Notes: a model not told the origin generated them from the sequence alone. Shown: positions 16,620 to 25,968, counted from the first letter of the stretch. The stretch: DNA of 64,000 nucleotides from UBA7803 sp040219935 (GCA_040219935.1 JAVJUA010000011.1:1-64000); one strand, 5' to 3'. Program-made: numbers and translations.

Positions 16620-16631
16620 GCGTACGCTCAG
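16616..16631. terminator. Perfect 16-bp palindrome spanning both convergent stop codons
   Basis: CTGAGCGTACGCTCAG is self-complementary. Its two TGA arms are the stop codons of the plus-strand srkA gene (16617-16619) and of the minus-strand acyltransferase gene (16630-16628). It could act as a bidirectional terminator, but it has no T-run and no free loop, so the assignment is tentative. Confidence 0.35.
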
Positions 16632-17761
16632 TCGAGCTGCAGGGTCTGGCGGTTGCGCAGCAGGTTGCCGTAGTTGCCCAGCAGGTACGGCAGCTCATGG
16701 GGCGGGCATTCGGCCAGGCGGGCTTCAAAGGCGCGGCTGACCCGGGCGAGCGGCGGATACACGCTGTCGGCGCAATCCACACCGAGGCGTCGCGCCGCCG
16801 CCACGTGGGTCGGGAAGACGCGCATGCCGCCAACGATGATCCGATCGAGGTGGTGGGCCAGGGCCTCGGGGTCGGCGAAGTCTCCCCGCACCGGCGCCCC
16901 AAGGCTCAGGTGCACCCGGCCCTTGTAGCCGATGATGCCGTCCACCATGCTGGCCAGATCCTCCCCGGGCTGCTTCGTGTAGCCGCCGCAATGCTCGGCC
17001 CGATAGAGCTCGTGGGCCTTGCGGCGGTCGCACGGATCGAGCTCGTAGGTCACCGACACCGGCACCAGGCTGATGCGCTCGAGCAGCGCACCGATGCCGT
17101 CCAGCTCCTTGCGATAGGCCAGGGTCAGCATCTTCAGCAGCGCCGGGTCGGTACGGTCGAAGCCGTCTTTGGCGCGGCCCTCGCGCTGCGCGATCCACAC
17201 CGACTCGCCCTCCTCCAGGGAGTGACGGATGTAGCTCGAGGTACGGATGACGGCCTGATACATGGCCTTGGCGCCCGAAAGGCCGCGCTCGATGACGAAG
17301 CTCTTGTTCAGCCGCATCAGATCGGCGGCATAGGGGGACGAGAGCAGGTTGTCGCCGACCGCCATGCGCGCGGTGCGATGCCCGCCGCGATGGTGGATCA
17401 GGTAGTTGAGCAGCGCCGAATCCATGACGATGTCGCGGTGATTCGCCAGAAACAGGTAAGGCTGGCCGGGCGTCAGGTGCTCCAGACCGTCCACCCCAAC
17501 CGCGTGAATGGTGTCGCGAATCACCCGGGCCATGTACTCGGACAGGAATAGCTGCACGTCCTGCACGGTGGCGAGGCCGGCGGTGCGCCGGGCAATGGCG
17601 CGCCGGGCAATGCGCCGCGACAGCCACGGCAGCCAGCGCGACAGGCGCGGCGCGCGGAACGCAGCCGCTGCCCGCAGCAGGTCGGGGTCGTGTACCAGCC
17701 GGTCGATGACGACGGGCACCTCGTCGTCCCGGTAGGGGCGGATGGACTCGAAGTTCTGCAT
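16628..17761 (-). CDS. PlsC-like glycerophosphate/lysophospholipid acyltransferase
   Basis: 377 residues. Acyltransferase motif I is NHRDIVMDSALL (HxxxxD with Arg), motif II LNKSFVIERG, and motif III IAQREGRAKDG, followed by SLVPVSVTYE. This matches the 1-acyl-glycerol-3-phosphate acyltransferase superfamily in its longer form of about 380 residues found in marine and environmental gammaproteobacteria. It should act at the inner membrane in phospholipid or storage-lipid acylation; the acyl acceptor is unknown. The ATG at 17761 has no Shine-Dalgarno site but a TAATTT hexamer exactly 6 bases upstream. Confidence 0.85.
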   Translation of the reverse strand: MQNFESIRPYRDDEVPVVIDRLVHDPDLLRAAAAFRAPRLSRWLPWLSRRIARRAIARRTAGLATVQDVQLFLSEYMARVIRDTIHAVGVDGLEHLTPGQPYLFLANHRDIVMDSALLNYLIHHRGGHRTARMAVGDNLLSSPYAADLMRLNKSFVIERGLSGAKAMYQAVIRTSSYIRHSLEEGESVWIAQREGRAKDGFDRTDPALLKMLTLAYRKELDGIGALLERISLVPVSVTYELDPCDRRKAHELYRAEHCGGYTKQPGEDLASMVDGIIGYKGRVHLSLGAPVRGDFADPEALAHHLDRIIVGGMRVFPTHVAAARRLGVDCADSVYPPLARVSRAFEARLAECPPHELPYLLGNYGNLLRNRQTLQLD

Positions 17762-17767
17762 GTGCGC

Positions 17768-17773
17768 AAATTA
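17768..17773 (-). promoter_or_regulatory. TAATTT -10 element 6 nt before the acyltransferase start
   Basis: On the minus strand TAATTT, then GCGCAC, then ATG at 17761. No Shine-Dalgarno site is present. It has the same geometry as the comF, nadE, greB and LysR-gene starts. Confidence 0.4.
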
Positions 17774-17774
17774 C

Positions 17775-17789
17775 TCGGTGCCACACCGA
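17775..17789. promoter_or_regulatory. Short dyad in a divergent gap
   Basis: TCGGTG-CCA-CACCGA is a perfect 6-bp inverted repeat in the 48-bp gap between the divergent acyltransferase and MBL hydrolase genes. It overlaps the expected upstream promoter region of the acyltransferase. Possible operator. Confidence 0.3.
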
Positions 17790-17809
17790 AAACAAGCCCC
17801 GGGGGCTAC

Positions 17810-18784
17810 ATGACCACGCACGCGCTCGGCATTCGCGACTACCGCCACGGGCTCACCGACCTCGGCAACGGCGGCTTCGCCTGGCTGCAGCCCGATGGCG
17901 GCTGGGGGTGGTCCAATGCCGGCCTGGTCACCGACGGCGATGCCTCGCTGCTGGTGGACACGCTCTTCGACAAGCGCCTGACCGCCGAGATGCTGGCCGC
18001 CATGCGCAAGGCGGCCCCCACCGCCACGGCGCGCTTCGATTGGCTGGTCAACACCCACTCCAACGGCGATCACTGCAACGGCAACGAGCTGGTCGAGGGC
18101 GCGGAGATCGTCGCCTCGAAGGCGTGCGCCGAGGAGATGGCCCACGAAAGCCCCGCCATGATGGCCAGAATGATGGAGCGGGCGCCGCAGATGGGCGAGG
18201 TGGGCGAGTTCTTCCTGCACTGCTTCGGCGCCTTCGATTTCCGGAACATCCGCCAGGCCCCACCCACCCGCACCTTCGAAGGCGAGACCTCGCTGCAGGT
18301 GGGTGACAAGACCGTGCACCTGACCCAGGTCGGTCCTGCCCACACCGCCGGCGACGTGCTGGTGTGGGTGCCCGCCGACCGCCTGGCCTTCACCGGGGAC
18401 ATTCTGTTCATCGAGGGGCACCCGATTCTCTGGGCGGGCCCGGTGCAGAACTGGATCGACGCCTGCGATCACCTCATCGCGCTGGACCCCGAGTGCGTGG
18501 TGCCGGGCCACGGCCCGGTGACCGACCTGCGCGGCGTGCGCGCGGTGCGCGGATATCTCAGCTACATCCGCGACGAAGCGCGGGCGCGCTACGACGCCGG
18601 CATGCCCGTGCTCGAGGCCGCGCGCGACATCTCGCTTGCCGACTACGACGGCTGGGGCGATGCCGAGCGCATCGCCGTCAACGTCTCGGTGCTCTACAAG
18701 GAGTTCGCCGGCGACCGCTCGCCGAACGACACCGGCGCGCTGTTCGCGCTCATGGCGCAGCTACATCGCGAGCGCCGGCGCTGA
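17810..18784 (+). CDS. MBL-fold metallo-hydrolase
   Basis: 324 residues. The metallo-beta-lactamase core has the zinc motif NTHSNGDHCNGN (HxNxDH, with Asn in place of the second His), then VGPAHTAGDV (third-site His), FTGDILFIEGHP (bridging Asp) and VVPGHGPVTD (last His). No signal peptide, so it is probably cytosolic. This HSNGDH variant is common among uncharacterised MBL hydrolases near lipid or aromatic degradation genes. The start is the ATG at 17810 (MTTHALGIRDYRHG). It is convergent with, and 1 bp from, a TSUP permease gene. Confidence 0.85.
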   Translation: MTTHALGIRDYRHGLTDLGNGGFAWLQPDGGWGWSNAGLVTDGDASLLVDTLFDKRLTAEMLAAMRKAAPTATARFDWLVNTHSNGDHCNGNELVEGAEIVASKACAEEMAHESPAMMARMMERAPQMGEVGEFFLHCFGAFDFRNIRQAPPTRTFEGETSLQVGDKTVHLTQVGPAHTAGDVLVWVPADRLAFTGDILFIEGHPILWAGPVQNWIDACDHLIALDPECVVPGHGPVTDLRGVRAVRGYLSYIRDEARARYDAGMPVLEAARDISLADYDGWGDAERIAVNVSVLYKEFAGDRSPNDTGALFALMAQLHRERRR

Positions 18785-18785
18785 C

Positions 18786-19550
18786 TCAGGCCGCCGCGAA
18801 GGCGCCGAGGGCGCGCACGATGGCGGCCGCCCCCATCACCAGCAGCAGCGCGAAGGCCAGGCGCTTCAGGGTAACGTCGGAGACCGCCGGCGGCAGGCTG
18901 CGCCCGGCCCACGTTCCCAGAATCACCAGCGGCAAGCCGATGGCGAACAGCAGCCAGACCCGGCCGGTGAGGCCGCCGCCGACGCCCACGACGATGGTGC
19001 GCATCGCCGTGGACAGGGCGAACACGGCCAGCAGCGTGGTGCGAATCTCGGCCACCGTGAGCGGCTGGCGGTAGGTGAACCAGCCGATCACCGGTCCCGA
19101 CGCCGAGAACAGACCGCCGAGCAGGCCACCGGCGATGCCGGCCAGCAGGCTGGCGGGGCTCGAGGACAGCGCCGCCCGCGGCCGCGGGCGGATCATCATC
19201 GACAGGCTGCCGAGCACGATGAAGCTGCCGAGCATGAGTTCCAGCGCCCACTGCGCGCGCGCATCGAGATGCTCGAGCAGCCAGACCCCCGCCGCCACCG
19301 ACGGCAGCAGCCCCACCGCCATCCAGCCGAACAGCGGCCACGACAGATGATGGCCGTGGCCGCGCAGCGCCAGCACGATGTTGACCAGCGACAACAGGCT
19401 GACCACGGCGGCGATCACGGGCAGCGGGGCGAGGCCGCCGCCGGCCATGACGGCGACGATGATCATGCCCATGGCGAAGCCGGCCACCGCCTGCACGTAG
19501 CTGCCGATGGCGGTCGCCAGCAGGAACAGCAGCAGGGTGTCGAGCGCCAT
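18786..19550 (-). CDS. TSUP (TauE/SafE) family membrane permease
   Basis: 254 residues, about eight membrane helices. The N-terminal repeat ATAIGSYVQAVAGFAMGMIIVAVMAG and the second-half GIAGGLLGGLFSASGPVIGWFTYRQPL are the paired TauE/SafE motifs (PF01925). The family exports or imports sulfonates, sulfite and organic acids; the substrate here is unknown. The start is taken at the ATG at 19550 (MALDTLLLFLLA), since sequence before it runs into the divergent promoter. A TATACT hexamer on the minus strand (19582-19577) lies 27 nt upstream and may be its -10. Confidence 0.88.
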   Translation of the reverse strand: MALDTLLLFLLATAIGSYVQAVAGFAMGMIIVAVMAGGGLAPLPVIAAVVSLLSLVNIVLALRGHGHHLSWPLFGWMAVGLLPSVAAGVWLLEHLDARAQWALELMLGSFIVLGSLSMMIRPRPRAALSSSPASLLAGIAGGLLGGLFSASGPVIGWFTYRQPLTVAEIRTTLLAVFALSTAMRTIVVGVGGGLTGRVWLLFAIGLPLVILGTWAGRSLPPAVSDVTLKRLAFALLLVMGAAAIVRALGAFAAA

Positions 19551-19610
19551 GGCATCCGGATTCCGCAGAGGCGCGCAGTATATCGTCAGACCCGGGCCGG
19601 CCGCGGTGTT

Positions 19611-19619
19611 TGCTATATT
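19611..19619 (+). promoter_or_regulatory. Extended -10 promoter (TGCTATATT)
   Basis: TGC-TATATT lies 25 nt before the SDR start at 19645 in a GC-rich gap. It fits an extended -10 promoter for the SDR, membrane protein and aceK genes. No clear -35 is visible. Confidence 0.4.
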
Positions 19620-19644
19620 GGCCCGACCCGATGTGGAGTCATCC

Positions 19645-20417
<773 letters not shown>

Positions 20418-20421
<4 letters not shown>

Positions 20422-20792
20422 GGGGTCCGGCCGTTCTGGAGCATCTGCCCTGGCGGATCGCCGGCCTGATCCTGCTCGGCATCCTGGTGGTGGCCTATCA
20501 GCCGGACCAGGGTGGCGCCGTGCAGCGGGTGCTGATTCCCGCGGCCATGGCGCTGGCAGCCTGGCTGATGGTGCAGAACCTGGCCGCCGTGGCCATCGGC
20601 GCCGGCGCCCTGGCGCTGATTCACAGCGCGCCCGGCAGCGGCGACTGGATCGTCGCGTTCGCCTACCCGGCCATGGCCGCCGTCTGCGGCGTGATTCTGC
20701 TTTCGGTGTTCGTGCAGCGCTTCCGCCGCCGCATCGCCGAGACCCACGACGCGCGCTGGCGCGATCGCCGCGGCGACGACGACGCGCCATGA
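20418..20792 (+). CDS. Small three-helix membrane protein, function unknown
   Basis: 124 residues with hydrophobic segments at about 11-30, 38-70 and 77-98, and a very charged C-terminus (RFRRRIAETHDARWRDRRGDDDAP) that should be cytosolic. It is translationally coupled on both sides (ATGA overlaps with the SDR gene before it and aceK after it). I recognise no family. The position suggests nothing more than co-expression. Confidence 0.7.
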
Positions 20793-22546
20793 GCCGTCCG
20801 CACACGCCTGACGCCATGGCGATGCCGATCGCCCGCCGCATCTTCAAGGGCTACGAAACCTATCGGCAGGGCTTTCAGAAGATCACGCTGGAAGCGCGCA
20901 CCCGGTTCGAGCATGCGCAATGGCTGGCGGTGCAGAAGGCCAACGCCGACCGCCTGGCCAGCTATCACCATCATGTCGACCGTACCGCCGACGACATCGC
21001 CGGCATGCTGCGCGCGCCCATCGACGCGGCGCTGTGGGTGAACACGCGCGCCGCCTACACCGACCTCGTCTCGCAGGAGTACAACGCCGAGCTGTTCGAG
21101 ACCTTCTACAACTCGGTGCACCGGCAGCTCACCAACGATGCCGACGTCACCGACCGGGAGATGTTCGTCTCCAGCAACTACCCCCAGCCGCCGGTGGAGC
21201 CCGCGGAGTCGCTCACCATCAGCTACCGGCCGGAGCGCGGCATCGTCGAGATGATGCGCGACATCGCCCGCGACCTGCCGCTCGAGCTGCGCTGGCAGAA
21301 TCAGGACCGCGACATTGCCAACGTGCTGCGGTCGCTGGCTGAGGCAAGGCCCGAGATCCACAGCACCGACGGGCTGCGGGTGGAGATGCTGCGGTCCATC
21401 TTCTTCCGCAACAAGGGGGCCTATCTGGTGGGGCGCCTGCACTATGGTGAGCAGACCTGGCCCATCGCCCTGCCGCTGCTGCTCGATGACCAGCGCCGCC
21501 TGTACATCGACACGCTGATCTGCGACGAGGACGAGCTGTCGATCATGTTCAGCTTCACCCGCGCCTACTTCATGGTGCACACCAACTACCCGCACGCGCT
21601 GGTGGACTTTCTGTGCACGCTGCTGCCGAACAAGAAGCGCTCGGAGCTGTATGCGTCCATCGGCCTGCACAAGCACGGCAAGACCGTTTTCTACCGCGAC
21701 CTGCTGGATCACCTGGATCACTCCGACGACCCCTTCATCATCGCGCCGGGCATCCGCGGCATGGTGATGACCGTGTTCTCGCTGCCCTCCTACCAGACCG
21801 TGTTCAAGATCATCAAGGACCGCTTTCCGCCGCAGAAGAACATCACCGCGGAGGAGGTGCGCCAGAAGTACTACATCGTCAAGCGCCACGACCGGGTCGG
21901 CCGCATGGCAGACACCCAGGAGTTCCAGAACCTGATCCTGCCGCGCGCGCGGTTCACCGAGGAGCTGATCGAAGAGCTGAAGTCGCAGACCGCATCGTCG
22001 GTGGAGATCACCGACAGCGAGGTGAAGATCCGCCACGTCTACTCCGAGCGCCTGATGACGCCGCTCAATCTCTACATCGAGTCGGCCGACGAGCACGCCC
22101 TGCACGAGGCGCTGGACGAGTACGGCAATGCCATCAAGCAGCTCGCCGCCGCCAACATCTTTCCCGGCGACATGCTGCTGAAGAACTTCGGCATCACCCG
22201 TCACGGCCGCGTCGTCTTCTACGACTACGACGAGATCTGCTACCTGTCCGACGTCAACTTCCGCCACGTGCCGAAGCCGGAAACCCCGGAGCAGGAGATG
22301 GCGGCCGAGCCCTGGTACACGGTGGCGCCCAACGACGTCTTCCCCGAAGAGTTTCGCCGCTTCCTGTTCGGCCGGCCGCGCATCAAGCGCATGTTCGAAG
22401 ACATGCACGGCGAGCTGTTCGATCCCGACTACTGGAAGGGCCTGCAGGCGGCCATCGGCCAGGGTCAGGTGATGGATGTCTATCCCTACAGGCGCAAGAA
22501 GCGGTTTGCCGAGCAGGCGGCCGCGGCGCGTCAGGGCGCGCCCTGA
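20789..22546 (+). CDS. aceK: Isocitrate dehydrogenase kinase/phosphatase
   Basis: 585 residues, the usual AceK length. It phosphorylates and dephosphorylates isocitrate dehydrogenase, setting the split between the TCA cycle and the glyoxylate shunt during growth on acetate or fatty acids. Recognisable segments are RTRFEHAQWLAVQKANADRL, FYNSVHRQLT, the ATP loop region APGIRGMVMTVFSLPSYQTVFKIIKDRF, VKRHDRVGRMADTQEF and the kinase loop DMLLKNFGITRHGRVVFYDYDEICYL. This fits the many acyl-CoA dehydrogenases nearby. The glyoxylate-shunt genes aceA and aceB are not in this window. Confidence 0.97.
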   Translation: MSRPHTPDAMAMPIARRIFKGYETYRQGFQKITLEARTRFEHAQWLAVQKANADRLASYHHHVDRTADDIAGMLRAPIDAALWVNTRAAYTDLVSQEYNAELFETFYNSVHRQLTNDADVTDREMFVSSNYPQPPVEPAESLTISYRPERGIVEMMRDIARDLPLELRWQNQDRDIANVLRSLAEARPEIHSTDGLRVEMLRSIFFRNKGAYLVGRLHYGEQTWPIALPLLLDDQRRLYIDTLICDEDELSIMFSFTRAYFMVHTNYPHALVDFLCTLLPNKKRSELYASIGLHKHGKTVFYRDLLDHLDHSDDPFIIAPGIRGMVMTVFSLPSYQTVFKIIKDRFPPQKNITAEEVRQKYYIVKRHDRVGRMADTQEFQNLILPRARFTEELIEELKSQTASSVEITDSEVKIRHVYSERLMTPLNLYIESADEHALHEALDEYGNAIKQLAAANIFPGDMLLKNFGITRHGRVVFYDYDEICYLSDVNFRHVPKPETPEQEMAAEPWYTVAPNDVFPEEFRRFLFGRPRIKRMFEDMHGELFDPDYWKGLQAAIGQGQVMDVYPYRRKKRFAEQAAAARQGAP

Positions 22547-22597
22547 TCCATCGCCACCCCTGAACGCATTTTGTAAGCGCTTTGTGATCCACCCCCC

Positions 22598-22611
22598 GGA
22601 ATCCGGATTCC
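22598..22611. promoter_or_regulatory. 14-bp perfect palindrome nested in a TTGTG/CACAA repeat
   Basis: GGAATCCGGATTCC is self-complementary. TTGTG at 22582-22586 and CACAA at 22611-22615 form an outer inverted pair. It lies 68 bp before the exported repeat-protein gene and is a candidate regulator site. Confidence 0.35.
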
Positions 22612-22627
22612 ACAAGCCCTAACGTGA

Positions 22628-22674
22628 CCCCGTTCCGATGGGCAGCCCAAGGGGGGCTGCCGTACCGACGGGGG
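22628..22674 (+). promoter_or_regulatory. Structured leader hairpin covering the ribosome-binding region
   Basis: An inner stem GGCAGCCC (22641-22648) pairs with GGGCTGCC (22654-22661) over a 5-base loop. An outer CCCCG (22628-22632) pairs with CGGGG (22669-22673). The outer right arm is the G-rich ribosome-binding stretch directly before the ATG at 22679, so folding would hide it. This is a candidate translational control element. I matched it to no known riboswitch class. Confidence 0.35.
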
Positions 22675-22678
22675 TGAC

Positions 22679-23665
22679 ATGCATCGAGTGCAGAAGCTGG
22701 CCGCAGGGATCATGGCCATGCTCCTGATCACGGCCGGGACGGCCTGGGCAAAACCGAGAAGCGACGGCGGCGGCGGCCCCAGGTCGTGGGCCGAGCCGAT
22801 GCTGGCGTTCTCGAGCGATCGCTTCGAGCTCGCCGCCGGCGACACCGCGCTGCTGAGCTGGGCGTCGGCCAACACCCGGAGCTGCGAAGCCAGCGGCGAC
22901 TGGGCTGGCAGGCTGGCCACCGACGGCGTGTTTCGCACGCCGCCCCTGACTACCACGTCGGTGTTTACCCTGACCTGCAGCGCAAAGGGCGCCAGCGTGC
23001 AGGAATCCGTGACGCTGACCGTCGCCCAGCCGGCATCCGATCCGGTACCGCAGCCTCAACCGGCGCCCGAACCGGAGCCCGCGCCTGAACCGACACCGGA
23101 GCCCGAACCGGCGCCCGAGCCGGAGCCGACACCCGCGCCCGAACCGGCGCCTGCGCCAGAGCCAGCGCCTGCGCCAGAGCCGACGCTGTCCTTCAGCGCC
23201 AGCCACGACCGGGTCGCGCCCGGCGGCGCCGTCACGCTGCAGTGGTCGGCCAGCCACGCCGACGGCTGCACCGCCGGCGGCGGCTGGTCGGGGGCGCGGC
23301 CGGTGAGCGGCAGCGCCACGACAGGCTCCCTCGACGCCGGCACCACGTTCACCATGAGCTGCACGGGTGCGGGCGGCACCGTTCTGCAGATGCTCACGGT
23401 GCAGCTCGTGAGCCAGGTGGCGATCACCTGGGTGCCGCCGACCCGGAACGTCGACGGCTCGCCGCTGACCGACCTGGCCGGTTACCGCATCTACGTGGGC
23501 CAGTTCAGCGGTCAGTACACCGACGTGCTGCCGGTGAGCAATGCCGCGGCGACACAGCACGCGCTGGAGCTCGCATCGGGCAGCTACTTCGTCACCATGA
23601 CCGCGGTGGATGCGGCCGGCAACGAGTCAGGCTACGCCAACGAGATCGTCCGCACCGCGCCCTGA
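22679..23665 (+). CDS. Exported protein with Pro-Glu repeat linker and fibronectin type III-like domain
   Basis: 328 residues with a Sec signal peptide (about residues 1-24, cleaved after AWA). Residues 40-118 and 170-245 form two related domains of about 75 residues (FSSDRFELAAGDTALLSWASANTRSC and FSASHDRVAPGGAVTLQWSASHADGC), Ig-like with paired cysteines. They are separated by a Pro-Glu/Ala linker (about residues 122-169). The C-terminal 85 residues form a fibronectin III-like domain (VAITWVPPTRNVDGSPLTDLAGYRIYVG ... YFVTMTAVDAAGNESGYANEIVRTAP). It is probably a cell-surface or secreted binding protein. No enzyme domain or sorting tail is seen. Confidence 0.8.
   Translation: MHRVQKLAAGIMAMLLITAGTAWAKPRSDGGGGPRSWAEPMLAFSSDRFELAAGDTALLSWASANTRSCEASGDWAGRLATDGVFRTPPLTTTSVFTLTCSAKGASVQESVTLTVAQPASDPVPQPQPAPEPEPAPEPTPEPEPAPEPEPTPAPEPAPAPEPAPAPEPTLSFSASHDRVAPGGAVTLQWSASHADGCTAGGGWSGARPVSGSATTGSLDAGTTFTMSCTGAGGTVLQMLTVQLVSQVAITWVPPTRNVDGSPLTDLAGYRIYVGQFSGQYTDVLPVSNAAATQHALELASGSYFVTMTAVDAAGNESGYANEIVRTAP
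23044..23184 (+). repeat. Pro-Glu/Pro-Ala codon repeat
   Basis: Irregular repeats of CCNGAR and CCNGCN codons encode a PEPxPEPxPAPEP linker of roughly 46 residues between two Ig-like domains. Such stretches expand and shrink readily and act as rigid spacers, as in TonB-like and surface proteins. Confidence 0.8.
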
Positions 23666-23687
23666 TCGCAGACGGCGAAGCGGACGT

Positions 23688-24419
23688 TCAGGCCGATTCG
23701 AACCAGCCCGTGGGCGACTCGATGCAGCGGGTCAGGTCGACGGGCGACGGCGTCGGCTGGGCCGCCCAGCGCACGGCGTTGCAGAGCACGCGGCCGATCT
23801 CTGCCTGGTGGTAGACCGGATAGGTCTCGTGGCCGGGGCTGAAGTAGAAGATCCTCCCCTTGCCGCGCCGGAAGCAGCAGCCGCTGCGGAACACCTCGCC
23901 GCCGCTGAAGTGGCTGATGAACACCAGCTCGTCCGGCGCGGGAACGTCGAAGCACTCGCCGTACATCTCGTGGCGCGCAAGCACCAGCGGCTGCGGCACC
24001 CCTGCGGCGATGGGGTGATCGGGCGCCACGGTCCACACCAGCTCCCGGTCGTCAGCCTCGCGCCAGCGCAGGTTGCAGCTCGTGCCCATGAGCCGGCGGA
24101 ACACCTTGGACAGATGCCCCGAGTGCAGCACCACCAGCCCCATGCCGCCGAGCACGCGGGCGCAGACCCGGTCGACCACGGCATCGTCGACCTGGTCATG
24201 GGCCAGATGCCCCCACCACAGCAGCACATCCGCGGTGTCGAGCACCTGGGGCGGGAGGCCATGCGCCGGCATGTCCAGGGTGGCGGTCACCACCTCGGCG
24301 CCCGCGAGCCCATGCCGCAGCCGGTCGGCGATGGCACCGTGGATGCCGTCGGGATAGATCTCGGCCACCGATCGGCTGCGCCGCTCGTGCAGGAACTCGT
24401 TCCAGATCACTACCCGCAT
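23688..24419 (-). CDS. ThuA-like domain protein (trehalose utilization family)
   Basis: 243 residues with a class I glutamine amidotransferase-like fold. Motifs are RVVIWNEFLHERRSRSVAEIYPDGIH at the start, VLLWWGHLAHDQVDDAVVDRV, and GMGLVVLHSGHLSKVFRRLMGTSCNLRWREADDRE, then GEVFRSGCCFRRGKGRIFYFSPGHETYPVYH. These are typical of ThuA proteins linked to trehalose or other sugar catabolism in rhizobia and relatives. The start is the ATG at 24419 with GGGGAG upstream. No sugar operon surrounds it, so the substrate is open. Confidence 0.85.
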   Translation of the reverse strand: MRVVIWNEFLHERRSRSVAEIYPDGIHGAIADRLRHGLAGAEVVTATLDMPAHGLPPQVLDTADVLLWWGHLAHDQVDDAVVDRVCARVLGGMGLVVLHSGHLSKVFRRLMGTSCNLRWREADDRELVWTVAPDHPIAAGVPQPLVLARHEMYGECFDVPAPDELVFISHFSGGEVFRSGCCFRRGKGRIFYFSPGHETYPVYHQAEIGRVLCNAVRWAAQPTPSPVDLTRCIESPTGWFESA

Positions 24420-24553
24420 CACGAACTCCCCGGCTGGTTCCGGCACATTAGAACCGCGCCGGGCGCGCGTGGTCCATACGAATGGCTAGTGCCATCTGGC
24501 CAAGCCCGGGCACAAGGTCCACAATTCGCCCGACGCTACCAGGAGGTGCAGGC

Positions 24554-24847
24554 GTGCAGCGAACGACATCGGTCAGGAACCAGATCGCCCCGCTGCTGGA
24601 TCGACTCATTCACCAGCTTGGGGCCGAAGGCAGCGCCACGCAGCGGGCCTACTTTCTGCGTATCCGGCGCGAGCTGGAGCGGGCACGCCACGACGCTGAG
24701 CTGTTGACGCCCATCCGCGAGCTCACCTCCACCACCGCGGTCGGCTTCAGCTTCTCCAGCGACGCCCGGGTGCTGATCGCTCGAATCCTCGAGAAGGCGG
24801 AAGAGCTGGGCCGTGACCTGGACTTCATGCCACCGACCCTGCACTGA
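24554..24847 (+). CDS. Small hypothetical protein
   Basis: 97 residues. The GTG at 24554 is chosen because AGGAGG lies 7 bases before it; an ATG further upstream reads unlikely sequence. It is mostly helical and charged (QIAPLLDRLIHQLGAEGSATQRAYFLRIRRELERARHDAELLTPIRELTSTTAVGF) with no cysteine or signal peptide. I do not recognise it. It is divergent from the ThuA gene across a gap with no clear promoter. Confidence 0.65.
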   Translation: MQRTTSVRNQIAPLLDRLIHQLGAEGSATQRAYFLRIRRELERARHDAELLTPIRELTSTTAVGFSFSSDARVLIARILEKAEELGRDLDFMPPTLH

Positions 24848-24893
24848 TCCCGCATGGCTACCCGCCGCCGGCGCAATGGCGATGCCATCCTGG

Positions 24894-24899
24894 TAGATT
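24894..24899 (+). promoter_or_regulatory. TAGATT -10 element 7 nt before a GTG start
   Basis: TAGATT, seven bases, then GTG at 24907. It supports the GTG rather than the overlapping TTG at 24898 as the start, and a nearly leaderless transcript. Confidence 0.35.
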
Positions 24900-24906
24900 G
24901 ACCACC

Positions 24907-25968
24907 GTGGTTAAGCAGTGGACATCGCGGTTGCCCGCCCTCTTCGTCGTGGCTCTGCTGAGCGGTCCGACCTGGGCGGAGGAACTCGAGGAACAGGTCA
25001 TCGAGGACCAGGACCGACCGGACACGGCCGAGGTGATCCGGAACTCCTGCCGCGACGATCAGAGCCGGCCCGCCTCGTGGATGGACCGCGCCCACTCCTA
25101 CGTCAGCGAGCGGCTGTGCGAGCCGGCGGCCTGGTTCGACGGGTTTTTCGGCGACGCCCGGGCCGACGAGGAGACCCCCATCGGCAGCTTCTTCCGGGTG
25201 CGCAACTCGCTGCGCTACTCCGAGAACGAGGATTTCGGTCACGACCTGCGCGTCTCCGCCAACCTCTCTCTGCCCCGGATCTCCGACCGGGTACGGCTGC
25301 TGATCAGCCGCGACGAGTCCATCGAGGGCGATCTGGACCAGAACGACAACCGCACCGGCGAGGACGAAGAGCAGACGCGACTCGGCCTGCGCCTGCTGCT
25401 GACCAAGGACGGGCCCACCCAGTTCGATCTGGACGGCAGCGTGAAGATCAGCGGCGGCGGCCTCAACCCGCGGGTGCGCGGCCGCGGGCGCCATACCTGG
25501 GGCCTCACCGAAGAGACCCAGGCGCGCTTCACCCAGATCGTGTTCTGGGAGCGCGAGGACGGCGTCGGCACCACCTCACGTGCCGACTGGGAATGGCTGC
25601 CGCGCGAGAACTCTCTCGTGCGCCTGAGCGGCCGCGGCACCGTGGCCGACAAGATCGACGGCATCGAGTGGCGCACCGGGCTGGTGGGCTTCCGCCAGCT
25701 CGACCGCAAGACGGCCATCCGCAGTGAGATCGGCGCCTTCGGGCAGACCAAGCCGAAGCACGAAACCGAGGAATACTTCGTCAACTTCCGCTTTCGCCGC
25801 GCCTTCCTGCGCGACTGGCTGTTCTACGAGCTGCAGCCGGAGCTGGCCTGGCCGGTAGACGACTTCGGCGACCGCTACTCCGACCTGCGGTTCATCTTCA
25901 CGCTGGAGATCCAGTTCGAGAACGCCGCCTCCGTGGACGACGAGATCGATCACTACCGCGGCCGCTGA
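24907..25968 (+). CDS. Exported, probably outer-membrane-associated protein of unknown function
   Basis: 353 residues from the GTG at 24907 (a TTG at 24898 is the alternative). Signal peptide VVKQWTSRLPALFVVALLSGPTWA. The mature region has alternating amphipathic strands rich in Arg/Glu/Asp and aromatic residues (FFRVRNSLRYSENEDFGHDLRVSANLSL, HTWGLTEETQARFTQIVFWERED, YFVNFRFRRAFLRDWLFYELQPELAWP). These suggest a beta-barrel; the end RFIFTLEIQFENAASVDDEIDHYRGR lacks the usual terminal Phe. I do not recognise the family. Two cysteines sit near the N-terminus (NSCRDD, SERLCEP). Confidence 0.7.
   Translation: MVKQWTSRLPALFVVALLSGPTWAEELEEQVIEDQDRPDTAEVIRNSCRDDQSRPASWMDRAHSYVSERLCEPAAWFDGFFGDARADEETPIGSFFRVRNSLRYSENEDFGHDLRVSANLSLPRISDRVRLLISRDESIEGDLDQNDNRTGEDEEQTRLGLRLLLTKDGPTQFDLDGSVKISGGGLNPRVRGRGRHTWGLTEETQARFTQIVFWEREDGVGTTSRADWEWLPRENSLVRLSGRGTVADKIDGIEWRTGLVGFRQLDRKTAIRSEIGAFGQTKPKHETEEYFVNFRFRRAFLRDWLFYELQPELAWPVDDFGDRYSDLRFIFTLEIQFENAASVDDEIDHYRGR

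Noticed and set aside
22582..22674. A GEMM/c-di-GMP-type riboswitch upstream of the repeat protein
   Set aside because: The G-rich hairpin is real, but the conserved GGCAAACC-type core of GEMM is absent. Kept only as a structured leader.
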